Positions 17,218-25,226 of a stretch of 64,000 bases of DNA are shown piece after piece. Each line of letters begins with the position of its first letter. The stretch's first letter is position 1. The position numbers and the translations under genes are program-made. Origin of the DNA: Micromonospora trifolii (GTDB taxonomy: Bacteria > Actinomycetota > Actinomycetes > Mycobacteriales > Micromonosporaceae); the NCBI RefSeq assembly GCF_022229005.1, contig NZ_JAKKFD010000038.1:1-64000 (forward strand). Direction: 5' to 3'. The notes beneath the pieces were generated by a model. It saw nothing but the letters and a program-made list of their open reading frames with translations, was not told the origin of the DNA and did no database searches.

Positions 17218-18866
17218 TGTGGCGCGACCATCTCACCGAGATCATCGTTTTCTCCCTGCTGTTCCTCCTGGTCAGCGTGATGGGCTTCGTGGCCGCCCGG
17301 TGGCGGGCACCGAAGGAAATGGCGCACCTGGACGAGTGGGGGCTGGGCGGGCGCAGCTTCGGCGGCTGGATCACCTGGTTCCTGATCGGCGGTGACCTCT
17401 ACACCGCGTACACCTTCGTGGCAGTGCCGGCGTTGATGTTCGGTGCCGGCGCGGCCGGGTTCTTCGCCGTGCCGTACACCATCGTCATCTACCCGCTGGT
17501 CTTCCTGGTGCTGGTGCGGCTCTGGTCGGTGTCGCACCGGCACGGGTTCGTCACGCCGGCCGACTTCGTCCGCAAGCGGTTCGACTCGCCGGTGCTGGCG
17601 CTGCTGATCGCGATCACCGGCATCGTCGCCACCATGCCGTACATCGCGTTGCAGCTGATCGGCATCGAGGCAGTGCTCAAGACGATGGGCGTCACCGGCG
17701 ACAACGCGCTGGCCCGACACCTGCCGATCATCATCGCGTTCGCCATCCTGGCCGCCTACACGTACCAGTCGGGGTTGCGCGCGCCCGCGCTGATCGCGTT
17801 CGTCAAGGACAGCCTGATCTACATCGTGATCCTGGTGGCGGTCATCTACCTGCCGTACAAGCTGGGCGGCTGGGGTGACATCTTCGCCGCCGCTGACGCG
17901 AAGTTCGACGCCTCACCCAACCCGAACGACGGCATCCTGCTCAACGGCAACAACCAGCTTCAGTACGTGACGTTGGCGCTGGGCTCGGCGTTGGCGCTCT
18001 TCCTCTACCCGCACAGCATCACCGGTGTGCTGGCCAGCAGGAACCGCGACGTGATCAAGCGGAACATGTCGGCGCTGCCCGCGTACAGCCTGCTGCTCGG
18101 CTTGATCGCGCTGCTCGGCTACATGGCCATCGCGGCCGGTGTGAAGCCGCTGCCCGGCAACTCGGCCGGGTCGGTGGACAACAACACCGTCGTCCCGTTG
18201 CTGTTCGACCAGCAGTTCCCGGACTGGTTCGCCGGTGTCGCGTACGCGGCGATCGGCATCGGCGCGCTGGTGCCCGCGGCGATCATGTCGATCGCGGCGG
18301 CGAACCTGTTCACCCGCAACATCTACAAGGAGTACCTGAAGCGGGACGCCTCCGCCGCCCAGGAGGCGAACGTCTCGAAGATCACCTCGCTGGTGGTGAA
18401 GGTCGGCGCGGTGGCCTGCATCGTCTTCCTCGACCCGCAGTTCTCCATCGACCTCCAGCTGATCGGTGGCGTGATCATCCTTCAGACGCTGCCGGCGGTG
18501 GCGCTGGGCCTCTACACCCGCTGGTTCCACCGCACCGGCCTGATCGTCGGCTGGGTCGCCGGCATGGGCTTGGGCATGTGGATGCTCTACCAGGTGGCCA
18601 GCCCGACCCGGAAGCACTTCGGCGGCTCGGCGTTCCCGCTGTCGGAGTTCGGGTTCGACACCACCCGGACGATCTACGTGGGCATCGTGGCGGTGGCGGT
18701 CAACCTGGCCGTGGCGGCGCTGGTGACGCTGGCGCTGCGGGCCGCGAAGGTCGAGGAAGGCGTCGACGGCACCGAGCCGGACGACTACTTCGCCGACGAG
18801 GGCGACCCCCGGATCACCCCAGGCCCCGACCGCGACGCCGACTCGGCCCGCGAACCGGTCGCCTGA
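17217..18866 (+). CDS. sodium:solute symporter (SSS family), monocarboxylate-type
   Basis: A 549-residue integral membrane protein with about 13 hydrophobic helices. SSS features include GGRSFGGWITWFLIGGDLYTA-like sequence near residue 42-60, a TPADFVRKRF loop near 118, ALFLYPHSITGVLASRNRDVI-like sequence in the middle and PAAIMSIAAANLFTRNIYKEY-like sequence around 360. It would take up a small organic acid such as acetate, pyruvate or propionate with sodium, by similarity to MctC-like carriers; the substrate is an inference. The last 40 residues are acidic and cytoplasmic. The ATG at 17217 overlaps the DUF3311 stop by one base. Confidence 0.9.
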   Translation: MWRDHLTEIIVFSLLFLLVSVMGFVAARWRAPKEMAHLDEWGLGGRSFGGWITWFLIGGDLYTAYTFVAVPALMFGAGAAGFFAVPYTIVIYPLVFLVLVRLWSVSHRHGFVTPADFVRKRFDSPVLALLIAITGIVATMPYIALQLIGIEAVLKTMGVTGDNALARHLPIIIAFAILAAYTYQSGLRAPALIAFVKDSLIYIVILVAVIYLPYKLGGWGDIFAAADAKFDASPNPNDGILLNGNNQLQYVTLALGSALALFLYPHSITGVLASRNRDVIKRNMSALPAYSLLLGLIALLGYMAIAAGVKPLPGNSAGSVDNNTVVPLLFDQQFPDWFAGVAYAAIGIGALVPAAIMSIAAANLFTRNIYKEYLKRDASAAQEANVSKITSLVVKVGAVACIVFLDPQFSIDLQLIGGVIILQTLPAVALGLYTRWFHRTGLIVGWVAGMGLGMWMLYQVASPTRKHFGGSAFPLSEFGFDTTRTIYVGIVAVAVNLAVAALVTLALRAAKVEEGVDGTEPDDYFADEGDPRITPGPDRDADSAREPVA

Positions 18867-18920
18867 CCCCGAGGTACGCCCGGGTGCCGACGTGGGTCGG
18901 CGCCCGGGCGTTCTCGCGTG

Positions 18921-19008
18921 TTCTCGCCGTGCCGGGCGTTCTCGCCGTGCCGGGCGTTCTCGCCGTGCCGGGCGTTCTCGCGTGCCGCGCGTTCTCGCGT
19001 GCCGCGCG
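18921..19008. repeat. five-copy 18/17-bp tandem repeat
   Basis: Three 18-bp units (TTCTCGCCGTGCCGGGCG at 18921, 18939 and 18957) are followed by two 17-bp variants (18975 and 18992). A partial unit precedes at 18911. There are no spacers, so it is not a CRISPR. It lies directly after the symporter gene. Confidence 0.92.
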
Positions 19009-19009
19009 T

Positions 19010-19080
19010 CGATCTTGCAGTTACGGCGCCCGTTCGCTGCTGATTCGCCCCGGTCTTCACCCGCCGTAGGTGCAAGATCG
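19010..19080. repeat. inverted repeat with GATCTTGCA core
   Basis: Arms at 19010-19019 and 19071-19080 are exact 10-bp reverse complements (CGATCTTGCA/TGCAAGATCG) separated by 51 bases. They match the inner ends of the element at 10832-10917. Confidence 0.85.
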
Positions 19081-19105
19081 GCGAAGCGGGGACGAGCCTC
19101 GCGCC

Positions 19106-19174
19106 GATCTTGGACTTATGGTGCCCGGTATGGGGCGACTCACGGCTCTTGTCCATCACCTTAAGTCCATGATC
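19106..19174. repeat. imperfect 18-bp inverted repeat
   Basis: Arms at 19106-19123 and 19157-19174 match at 16 of 18 positions (GATCTTGGACTTATGGTG against its complement). It is another member of the dispersed intergenic palindrome family, between convergent genes. Confidence 0.8.
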
Positions 19175-19233
19175 GACGAGCTGGGGGCGGGGCGGGGCGG
19201 GGCGGGGCGGTGTCAGAGCGGGGGGTTGGCGGG

Positions 19234-19695
19234 TTAGCGGGGGCGGTTGCGGTTTATCAGGGCCTGGTTGAGGCGGCTAAGGAGGGCTGCCAGGGTGTTG
19301 CGGTCTTCGGGGGTCCAGTCGGCCAGCATGTCGCCGTAGAGCCGGGTGCGGGCGGCCTGGACGGCGGCCATCCGTTGCAGGCCGGCCGGGGTGGGGGAGA
19401 TGACAGTGCCGCGGCCGTCGGACGGGTCCGGGGTACGGGTGATCAGGCCATCGCGCTGAAGCGCTGACACCTGCCGGGTGACTGTCGAGCCGTCCAGGTT
19501 GAGTCGGGCGGCGAGCGCCGAGACGTTCTGCGGGCCGGCGTCGGCCAGGTGGCGCAGGATGACGTACGCCGCGCGGTCCAGCACCCGGTGCTCGGCGGTG
19601 CCGGTGGCCCGCCGGGTGGCCTCGCCGAAGCGCATCAGCAGGGCCACCTCGGTCTCGATCTGGCCGAGGGTGCTCTCGTCATGGTCGTCGCTCAT
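19234..19695 (-). CDS. MarR-family transcriptional regulator
   Basis: A 153-residue winged-helix regulator. The DNA-binding part covers about residues 40-110: LRHLADAGPQNVSALAARLN, then LDGSTVTRQVSALQRDGLI as the recognition helix region, and the wing with RTPDPSDGRGTVISPT. MarR proteins are usually dimeric repressors released by small phenolic or hydrophobic ligands. It is divergent from an MFS transporter gene, and the 54-base gap holds two 13-bp near-palindromes, so it very probably represses both itself and the transporter. Confidence 0.92.
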   Translation of the reverse strand: MSDDHDESTLGQIETEVALLMRFGEATRRATGTAEHRVLDRAAYVILRHLADAGPQNVSALAARLNLDGSTVTRQVSALQRDGLITRTPDPSDGRGTVISPTPAGLQRMAAVQAARTRLYGDMLADWTPEDRNTLAALLSRLNQALINRNRPR

Positions 19696-19697
19696 AG

Positions 19698-19710
19698 CTG
19701 TATGATACAG
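19698..19710. promoter_or_regulatory. operator 1, 13-bp palindrome, probable MarR site
   Basis: CTGTATGATACAG is a perfect palindrome around a central base. It begins 2 bases beyond the MarR start codon, so a bound repressor would block that gene's initiation region. Confidence 0.75.
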
Positions 19711-19719
19711 AATAAGTAC

Positions 19720-19732
19720 CTGTACGATACAG
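19720..19732. promoter_or_regulatory. operator 2, 13-bp near-palindrome, probable MarR site
   Basis: CTGTACGATACAG differs from operator 1 at one position and starts 22 bases after it, about two helical turns, so both sites face the same side of the DNA. It ends 17 bases before the MFS start. The outer flanks (ATAG/CTAT) also form an inverted repeat spanning 19694-19736. Confidence 0.75.
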
Positions 19733-19749
19733 CTATCTGAGGAGTCGGA

Positions 19750-20982
19750 GTGGATCGGCGTTCCGAACCGAACCGCAGTGCCATCTACGCCACCACACTG
19801 GTGGCCTTCCTCGCCATCGCCGGCATCGCCGTCGTCGACCCGATCCTGCCCGCCATCGGTGAGGCGATAGGGGTCACCGCCTGGCAGGTCGAGCTGCTGT
19901 TCACCGCGTACATCGCGGTCATGGCCCTTGGCATGATCCCGGCGACCCTCGCGAGCGGCCGGTTCGGCTTCAAGCCGGTGCTCATCACCGGCGTCTCAGT
20001 GGTCGGCCTCGCCGCGATCCTCGCCTCGTTCAGCGACAACATCGTGCAGCTGTCAGTGCTGCGTGGCGTCTGGGGGCTGGGCAACGCGATGTTCTTCGCC
20101 ACCGCCATGGTGGTGCTGGTCAACCTGGCAATCGACCGGGAATGGGTGGTGGGCCTCTTCGAGACCGCCCTGGGTCTCGGCTTCGCCGTCGGACCGCTCA
20201 TCGGTGGCCTGCTCGGCCAGGTCAGCTGGCGGCTGCCGTTCTTCGTCTGCGGCGTCTTCATGGTCCTCGCGCTCGGCGTGGCCTCCCGCAAACTCCGCGA
20301 ACCCACCAACCGCCAGGCACCGGTACGCGTCGGACAGATCTTCGCCACCTACCGCCGGCCGGCGTTCATCGCCCTCTGCGTGGTCACCGCCGCGTACAAC
20401 TTCGTGTTCTTCGTGGTGCTCGGCTACACGCCGCTCTTCCTCGGCCTGGACGTCATCCCGCTGGGGCTCGCGTTCACCGGCTGGGGGCTCGGCCTGGCCG
20501 CCGGCATCATGGTGATCGGCCACCGGCTGGCCCACCGCATCGGCGCGGTACAGACCGTCGGCGTGGCCATCGCCGGGCTGCTGGTCTGCATGGTCCTCTT
20601 CGCCACCTCCACCAGCACCGCCGAGGCGCTCGTGGTGCTGGTGCTCGCCGGACTCTGCATGGGCCTGGCCAACGCCAACCTCACCGACCTGGCGCTCGGC
20701 CTCGGCTCCAGCGACCGACGCGTCGCCACCGGCGCGTTCAACCTGGTCCGCTGGGGCGCCGCCGCGCCAGCACCGATCATCTCCGGCAAGCTCGCCGAGC
20801 AGTCGCTGGCGCTGCCGTTCTGGGTCGGCTTCGGGGTGCTAGCCGTCGGTGTCCTCGTCTACCTGGCCTTCGCGCACCTGATGGCCGCCGGCTACGGCGA
20901 GCGGGTCCTCTGGTCCCGCTGGAACCGCGCCGCCGCGAAGACCGAACACACCGCCGAGGAACCGGTAGGCGAGGTGTACTGA
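19750..20982 (+). CDS. MFS drug-type efflux transporter
   Basis: A 410-residue membrane protein with 12 predicted helices. It starts at the GTG at 19750, with GGAG 5 bases upstream. The order of motifs is that of the DHA1 group: AIAGIAVVDPILPAIG in helix 1, an LASGRFGFKPVLI loop between helices 2 and 3 (motif A-like), RGVWGLGNAMFFATAM in helix 4, and GLGFAVGPLIGGLLGQ, motif C of exporters, near residue 140-155. It would extrude a drug or metabolite by proton antiport. It is controlled by the divergent MarR gene, judging from the shared operators; the substrate is unknown. Confidence 0.92.
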   Translation: MDRRSEPNRSAIYATTLVAFLAIAGIAVVDPILPAIGEAIGVTAWQVELLFTAYIAVMALGMIPATLASGRFGFKPVLITGVSVVGLAAILASFSDNIVQLSVLRGVWGLGNAMFFATAMVVLVNLAIDREWVVGLFETALGLGFAVGPLIGGLLGQVSWRLPFFVCGVFMVLALGVASRKLREPTNRQAPVRVGQIFATYRRPAFIALCVVTAAYNFVFFVVLGYTPLFLGLDVIPLGLAFTGWGLGLAAGIMVIGHRLAHRIGAVQTVGVAIAGLLVCMVLFATSTSTAEALVVLVLAGLCMGLANANLTDLALGLGSSDRRVATGAFNLVRWGAAAPAPIISGKLAEQSLALPFWVGFGVLAVGVLVYLAFAHLMAAGYGERVLWSRWNRAAAKTEHTAEEPVGEVY

Positions 20983-20996
20983 CCGCGGGCTCGTCT

Positions 20997-21078
20997 CCAA
21001 GATCCGCGCAGTTTCGGGGAAACTGCTGCCTCGCTGCCGGCTGAAGCAGCACTATCCCTGAAGTTGCGTGGATCTTGG
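20997..21078. repeat. imperfect 19-bp inverted repeat between convergent genes
   Basis: Arms at 20997-21015 and 21060-21078 match at 16 of 19 positions, each ending in CCAAGATCC or its complement. It separates the convergent MFS and TauE/SafE genes and belongs to the dispersed palindrome family. It may act as a bidirectional terminator. Confidence 0.8.
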
Positions 21079-21091
21079 CGTCGGGCGCCCG

Positions 21092-21853
21092 TCAGTTCAG
21101 GGCGCGCCAGAGCAGGTAGAGGCCGATCGTCGTACCGAACACCACGATTACCGTCTTGAGCACCACCGGCGGCAGCCGGCGGACGAGCCTGGCGCCCGCG
21201 TACCCCCCAATCAGGGTGGCGGGCGCGACCACCGCGACCGCCGCCCAGTTCAGGGGGCCGAACAGGGCGAACACCACGAGCGTCGTGAACCCCACCACCG
21301 CCGAGAGCAGATTCTTGATCGCGCTCACCCGGGCCAGTGTCGCGTCCAGCACCAGGGCCAGCCCGGCCACCAGCATCACCCCGAGCGCCGCACCGAAGTA
21401 ACCGCCGTACACCGCACCGAGCGCGACCATCGTCTGCACCGCGATGGTCCGCCGGCGTGGCGACAGGTCCCGAGGGTGACCGACCAGCCGGCGCAGCGGG
21501 TCCTGGAAGGCCAGGACCGCTGTCGCGCCGAGGACCAGAAAGGGTACGACCAGCTCGAACGCGCGGGCCGGAGTGGCCAGGAGCAGCAACGCCCCGACAA
21601 TCGTGCCCACGATGGTGGTGGGCACCAGCGTCGCCAGCGCGCGAGGACGCGGCAGGTCCTGCCGGCTGCCCGCCACGCTGGCCAGGTACCCGGGGAAGAC
21701 GGCGACGGAGTTGCTGACGTTCGCCGGCACCGGGGGCAACCCGATCGCGATCATCGCCGGAAAGGTGATCAACGAACCGCCACCGGCCACCGCGTTGACA
21801 GTGCCAGCGGCGAGACCGGCGGCGAGCAGCAGCGCGGCGTGGGAGAGATCCAT
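21092..21853 (-). CDS. sulfite exporter TauE/SafE family permease
   Basis: A 253-residue membrane protein with about eight helices in two related halves. The TSUP family signature is clear in the first half, GTVNAVAGGGSLITFPAM near residues 17-34, then VPANVSNSVAVFPGY; the second half has GAVYGGYFGAALGVMLVAG and a KNLLSAVVGF segment. Family members move sulfite, sulfoacetate or other organosulfur anions; the substrate here is not evident. It is monocistronic by position and divergent from rnpB. Confidence 0.92.
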   Translation of the reverse strand: MDLSHAALLLAAGLAAGTVNAVAGGGSLITFPAMIAIGLPPVPANVSNSVAVFPGYLASVAGSRQDLPRPRALATLVPTTIVGTIVGALLLLATPARAFELVVPFLVLGATAVLAFQDPLRRLVGHPRDLSPRRRTIAVQTMVALGAVYGGYFGAALGVMLVAGLALVLDATLARVSAIKNLLSAVVGFTTLVVFALFGPLNWAAVAVVAPATLIGGYAGARLVRRLPPVVLKTVIVVFGTTIGLYLLWRALN

Positions 21854-21960
21854 AGCCCCACGAGGCTAGCCGTCGCCCTACGGCAAGCATTCGCCGGATC
21901 GTTGTTGAGCTGCTCGATCTTGCCCAGGCGGGGCGGCAATACCGGCAGCACGCTCGTCGT

Positions 21961-21966
21961 TAGGAT
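21961..21966 (+). promoter_or_regulatory. probable -10 element of rnpB
   Basis: TAGGAT lies 7 bases before the 5' strand of RNase P helix P1 (21974), as expected for a -10 hexamer just before the transcript start. A matching -35 is not clear. Confidence 0.5.
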
Positions 21967-21973
21967 GAGAGCA

Positions 21974-22399
<426 letters not shown>

Positions 22400-22402
22400 C
22401 CC

Positions 22403-22438
22403 ACCAGCTCAGAGGCGTGATTAAGGCTCTGAGCTGGT
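22403..22438 (+). terminator. rnpB terminator hairpin
   Basis: ACCAGCTCAGAG (22403-22414) pairs exactly with 22427-22438 around a 12-base loop, four bases after the end of P1. It is followed by a short A/T-rich stretch starting TCTATATT. Confidence 0.85.
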
Positions 22439-22500
22439 TCTATATTCGGGCGTCGATGGTCGTTGTTGGTCGACTTTGGCCGGCGGTCGACGCACTGACG

Positions 22501-22522
22501 GCGCCCTGGAGACGCCCTGAGC
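22501..22522 (+). repeat. 22-bp internal direct repeat, left copy
   Basis: These 22 bases match 23936-23957 at 20 positions. Each copy itself contains CGCCCTG twice, 11 bases apart. Both lie just inside the rnpB repeats, as integrase arm-type sites would, though that role is an inference. Confidence 0.65.
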
Positions 22523-22593
22523 GTCGGCTCAATTGGTTACGTGCCGGCTTGGCCGCTGCGGCAACGCGCGGTAGCAATCCGCCATAGCCATCA

Positions 22594-22983
22594 CTACAAC
22601 TCGCGCCACTCTCCTGCCCGACGAGGATCACCCGTGCGGACGAACTCTTCGACAACCTGCCAGGCGCGTTCGAGGTTGAGAACGAAGTCCGCGGTGAAGT
22701 CGACCAGGTCGTCCAACATCTGCACTTCCGCATCTGCGTCGGCAGGCTCATTGGCAGCCAGGAGAGACATGGAGCCCTCGTCCGTCACCAAATGGACGAC
22801 CGTCGCAGCACCCGCGAACCCCAGCGTCAGCACAGGGAACGCGGCGCTGCCCCGTACTTCGAGGTAGCCGCGCCCCTGGGCGCGCAGTTCGTCGAACCGC
22901 TCGATGAGGCCGGCGAAGTCGGACCGCTCCACCGAAGAAAACTTCCCTGACGTCGGAGACGTGGCGCTCCACGAAATGGTCAC
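22594..22983 (-). CDS. Imm1-like immunity protein
   Basis: A 129-residue cytoplasmic protein from the GTG at 22983, preceded by GAGGAGG 8 bases upstream. The general pattern resembles the Imm1 family of polymorphic-toxin immunity proteins: an N-terminal segment before FAGLIERFDELRAQ, a central sheet (YLEVRGSAAFPVLTLGFAG, VVHLVTDEGSMSLL), and a C-terminal helix ending AWQVVEEFVRTGDPRRAGEW, which fits the Imm1 end. Imm1 proteins neutralise nuclease or deaminase toxins; none is complete here. The start overlaps the stop of a short upstream frame. It sits inside the rnpB-flanked cassette. Confidence 0.6.
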   Translation of the reverse strand: MTISWSATSPTSGKFSSVERSDFAGLIERFDELRAQGRGYLEVRGSAAFPVLTLGFAGAATVVHLVTDEGSMSLLAANEPADADAEVQMLDDLVDFTADFVLNLERAWQVVEEFVRTGDPRRAGEWREL

Positions 22984-23180
22984 CCGGCAACCTCCTCGAC
23001 GATCACGAGGGTACGACTGCGGAGCACGATCAGGCTGGGTGCCTCCTGACGTGTTTGCATCCCGGGGATTAGTGGCAAGCCAGTCCTGGGGTTGGACTGG
23101 GGCGGTAGCCGGAAGCCCTGACGCACGACCAGGGCAATCCGCTGGCTTCCGTAGCGGCCTTGGTGGTCCCATTCGTGCAT
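22980..23180 (-). CDS. short protein coupled to Imm1-like gene, possible toxin remnant
   Basis: A 66-residue frame starting MHEWDHQGRYGSQR and ending SRTLVIVEEVAG. Its TGA overlaps the GTG of the Imm1-like gene by 4 bases, with the Shine-Dalgarno of that gene inside this frame, and third codon positions are GC-biased. Both facts favour real translation. I do not recognise the family. It could be the tail of a polymorphic toxin whose front has been lost. Its ATG overlaps the ATG of the opposite-strand gene at 23179, so the start is uncertain. Confidence 0.35.
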   Translation of the reverse strand: MHEWDHQGRYGSQRIALVVRQGFRLPPQSNPRTGLPLIPGMQTRQEAPSLIVLRSRTLVIVEEVAG

Positions 23181-23412
23181 GAGGTGGGACGAGTGCGTGC
23201 CGGAGCTGCTGGAGCACCTGGGGGAAATGGGTCTCGTCGGGCTGGTCAAGATTGACGGGGAGCGGGAACGCAAGCCCTGGACCGTGGTGATCTCGGGTCA
23301 GCGGCTCGATGGTGCCTCGATCAGGGTCGACGGCCACAGCCTTGAGTACTGCCTGCGGCATGCGGTCGCCGCGCTTCATGAGCGCTTCCCGGACGAACTC
23401 GCGTTGGCCTGA
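23179..23412 (+). CDS. small hypothetical protein
   Basis: A 77-residue protein (possibly 71 if the GTG at 23197 with upstream GAGGTGGG is used). It starts MRWDECVPELLEHLGEMG, has a central WTVVISGQRL strand pair and ends in an amphipathic helix YCLRHAVAALHERF. Codon use is typical of the host. No family is recognised with confidence; size and fold pattern resemble small partner or immunity-type proteins. It is followed 98 bases later by another small gene on the same strand, within the rnpB-flanked cassette. Confidence 0.55.
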   Translation: MRWDECVPELLEHLGEMGLVGLVKIDGERERKPWTVVISGQRLDGASIRVDGHSLEYCLRHAVAALHERFPDELALA

Positions 23413-23510
23413 GATCCGACCGTGGGGCGGCTTGCCGCCGGCCGGGCTCGCCGCCCCGCACCGCGCGGAGCGCGGTGCCTTGAGATACCTCGACAGGCAG
23501 GATTCGACAG

Positions 23511-23867
23511 ATGGACCGACATGCCCTCCGACCTGGTGATCACTTCGAGCTTGCCTGCGAAGCGGTCGAGTGGGTGGACCGGGCCTCCTTCCCGGCCGTG
23601 GTCCGGGTCGTGTTCACCGATGCGCAGGGCCGCGTGTGGTCGCTCGTCGACAAGGCGGCGATCTTCGGTACCGACCTCGATCCCGGGTCCGTGTTGCCGA
23701 GGCCGGCTGCGGTGCGGTGCGTCGTCAAGGAGTTCCGGGATGAGTCCGATGCCTTGTCGGTGCCGCTGGTCCTGGTCTCGACCGAGCCTGACGGCGTAGC
23801 GGCCGAGGATGGAACGGCCGTCTTCCTCGTGTCCCCGGACCTCTTAGGCCCGACGGCGGCCGGGTAG
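23511..23867 (+). CDS. hypothetical protein
   Basis: A 118-residue acidic protein, MDRHALRPGDHFELACEAVEW at the start, mostly predicted beta strands (VVRVVFTDAQGRVWSLVDK, VPLVLVSTEPDG). No signal, membrane segment or recognisable motif is visible. Third-position GC is high, supporting a real gene. The gap before it contains GC-rich hairpins around 23425-23480. It is the last gene before the right rnpB repeat; function unknown. Confidence 0.6.
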   Translation: MDRHALRPGDHFELACEAVEWVDRASFPAVVRVVFTDAQGRVWSLVDKAAIFGTDLDPGSVLPRPAAVRCVVKEFRDESDALSVPLVLVSTEPDGVAAEDGTAVFLVSPDLLGPTAAG

Positions 23868-23935
23868 TGGCGGTTCGATCCCGCCGACTTGTGTCCGAGC
23901 GGTTTGCCGTCGTCGAGGCTCCCTGATCTCTCCAG

Positions 23936-23957
23936 ACGCCCTGGCGACGCCCTGAGC
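23936..23957 (+). repeat. 22-bp internal direct repeat, right copy
   Basis: Partner of 22501-22522 (20 of 22 identical), lying 48 bases inside the right rnpB repeat. Confidence 0.65.
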
Positions 23958-23990
23958 AGGTGTCAGGCGAACGAACCGCCTGCTCAGGGC
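23949..23990 (+). terminator. probable terminator hairpin
   Basis: GCCCTGAGCAGG (23949-23960) pairs exactly with 23979-23990 around an 18-base loop, 80 bases after the 118-residue hypothetical gene. The downstream run ATGTTTCACC is moderately T-rich. Confidence 0.55.
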
Positions 23991-24005
23991 ATGTTTCACC
24001 TTCAT

Positions 24006-24049
24006 AATCCGGCGTACAGGTCGACTCGTCAGTCGCCCACCAGCTCAGA
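24006..24049 (+). repeat. right copy of rnpB 3'-end direct repeat (attR-like)
   Basis: The copy matches 22370-22413 at 43 of 44 positions; the mismatch (A at 24031 for C at 22395) would weaken pairing with P1. No rnpB body precedes it, so it is an isolated 3' fragment, as left by site-specific integration at a non-coding RNA gene. Confidence 0.92.
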
Positions 24050-24075
24050 TCCCCTGGTCGAGGCTCTGAGCTGGT
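24039..24075 (+). terminator. duplicated rnpB-type terminator
   Basis: ACCAGCTCAGA (24039-24049) pairs with 24065-24075. The stem is the same as that after rnpB, but the loop sequence differs completely, so the stem has been kept while the loop has not. Confidence 0.75.
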
Positions 24076-24140
24076 CGTTAATGCCTAGCCAGCAGAGTGC
24101 GAGGCAGGCCCTTCGATGCCGTGGTATGGCTTTGTCGCAC

Positions 24141-25226
24141 TTATCGTTTGCCTATCCATGTCATGTCCGGCCAGGGCCCGTATTCGAATGATTCCATGAT
24201 CCGCGCCAGCTCCGGAGGCACTTTTGCCGGCCCTTTGATGGGGCTCGGGTCTCCACCCGGTTGGCTATTCTGGCCAGATGCCTCGTCTAGTCCGATGAAC
24301 ACCTGGATGCCGTCGGCCAGCGTCAGGAAGAGTTGGCCTTTCTCCGGCACATACCGTGCGTCTGAGCCATTCAGTTGCACTGGCTGGGCCCCAGCATCCC
24401 AATTGGCCAACTTCGTATGCACGTCAGGCCCCATCAAGATCTGAAGCTGCCGCCCTCCGGTGCCGGTAGCCGACACGTCCTGGATCCAATGCTGGCCTTC
24501 ATACCCCTGGCTGAGTCGCCAGGGAGTGGCGTTCAAATCTGTCGGCAACCAGCCGAAGCGCGGACCAACATAGGTGCGCTGCTGATCTGGCCGAACTGAA
24601 CGGGCCACGCGCAGGGCCAGCGCCCGCTGCTCGTCAAGCTCATCCTTGTTCAGCACAGTGACGATCAACTGCGGCTGCCCTGGCGATTGCCAGATGACAT
24701 AGGTGCCGTTGCCGAAGCGATCACTTTGGACGAGTTGAGCGGGTATGCCGTTCACGTCGACTGTTTCGGTCCGTCCCTCTGGCCGGTCGGCATCGAGAGA
24801 CTCGTGTGATCCGATCATCAGCGAGATGATGGGGCTATTGCCGTCTTGGGCCGAGATAGCTTGCTGCCAGTCCAATGACACAACGGGAGCCTCGTCGCCA
24901 ACCACGACGACCGTGCGTCCGGTTTGCCCGTACCCGTGGGGTAGCCATGTCGGACGGTAGCGCAGGGGGACCTCAAGCCAGCCGCCCCCGAGACCTCCGC
25001 TCAGTGCGGGAAATTCGGATTCCGCATTCTGCGACAGTCGCCACGCGCTCGCCCCAACGACACCCACCGTGGTCGCAGCCACTCCCACGCCGGCAACCCG
25101 CAGGATCACCCGGCGCTGCCTGTGCCGCCGCGCAAGGCTGACAAGATTGGTGCGGATCCGCTCCGGCGACGGCGCATCGTCGGCGATGGTGCTGAACGCT
25201 GCACGGATCTCTTCCCTGTCGATCAT
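24141..25226 (-). CDS. membrane-anchored anti-sigma-like protein
   Basis: A 361-residue protein. Residues 1-40 are a charged cytoplasmic part (MIDREEIRAAFSTIADDAP), then one membrane helix at about 43-64 (VILRVAGVGVAATTVGVVGA), then a large outside domain rich in beta strands and without recognisable motifs. The start overlaps the end of the ECF sigma gene by 4 bases. Position and topology are those of an anti-sigma factor or sigma-linked sensor controlling that sigma factor. No zinc-binding HxxxCxxC motif is seen, so it is not a classical ZAS protein. Confidence 0.75.
   Translation of the reverse strand: MIDREEIRAAFSTIADDAPSPERIRTNLVSLARRHRQRRVILRVAGVGVAATTVGVVGASAWRLSQNAESEFPALSGGLGGGWLEVPLRYRPTWLPHGYGQTGRTVVVVGDEAPVVSLDWQQAISAQDGNSPIISLMIGSHESLDADRPEGRTETVDVNGIPAQLVQSDRFGNGTYVIWQSPGQPQLIVTVLNKDELDEQRALALRVARSVRPDQQRTYVGPRFGWLPTDLNATPWRLSQGYEGQHWIQDVSATGTGGRQLQILMGPDVHTKLANWDAGAQPVQLNGSDARYVPEKGQLFLTLADGIQVFIGLDEASGQNSQPGGDPSPIKGPAKVPPELARIMESFEYGPWPDMTWIGKR

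Larger units (their letters stand above)
18867..19233. other. repeat-rich intergenic region
   Basis: About 365 bases between the convergent symporter and MarR genes. It is built almost entirely of repeats: an 18/17-bp tandem array, two inverted-repeat pairs and a run of GGGGC units at about 19184-19210. I see no gene here. Confidence 0.8.

Noticed and set aside
18921..19008. CRISPR array
   Set aside because: The units are directly adjacent with no spacers, and there are no cas genes.
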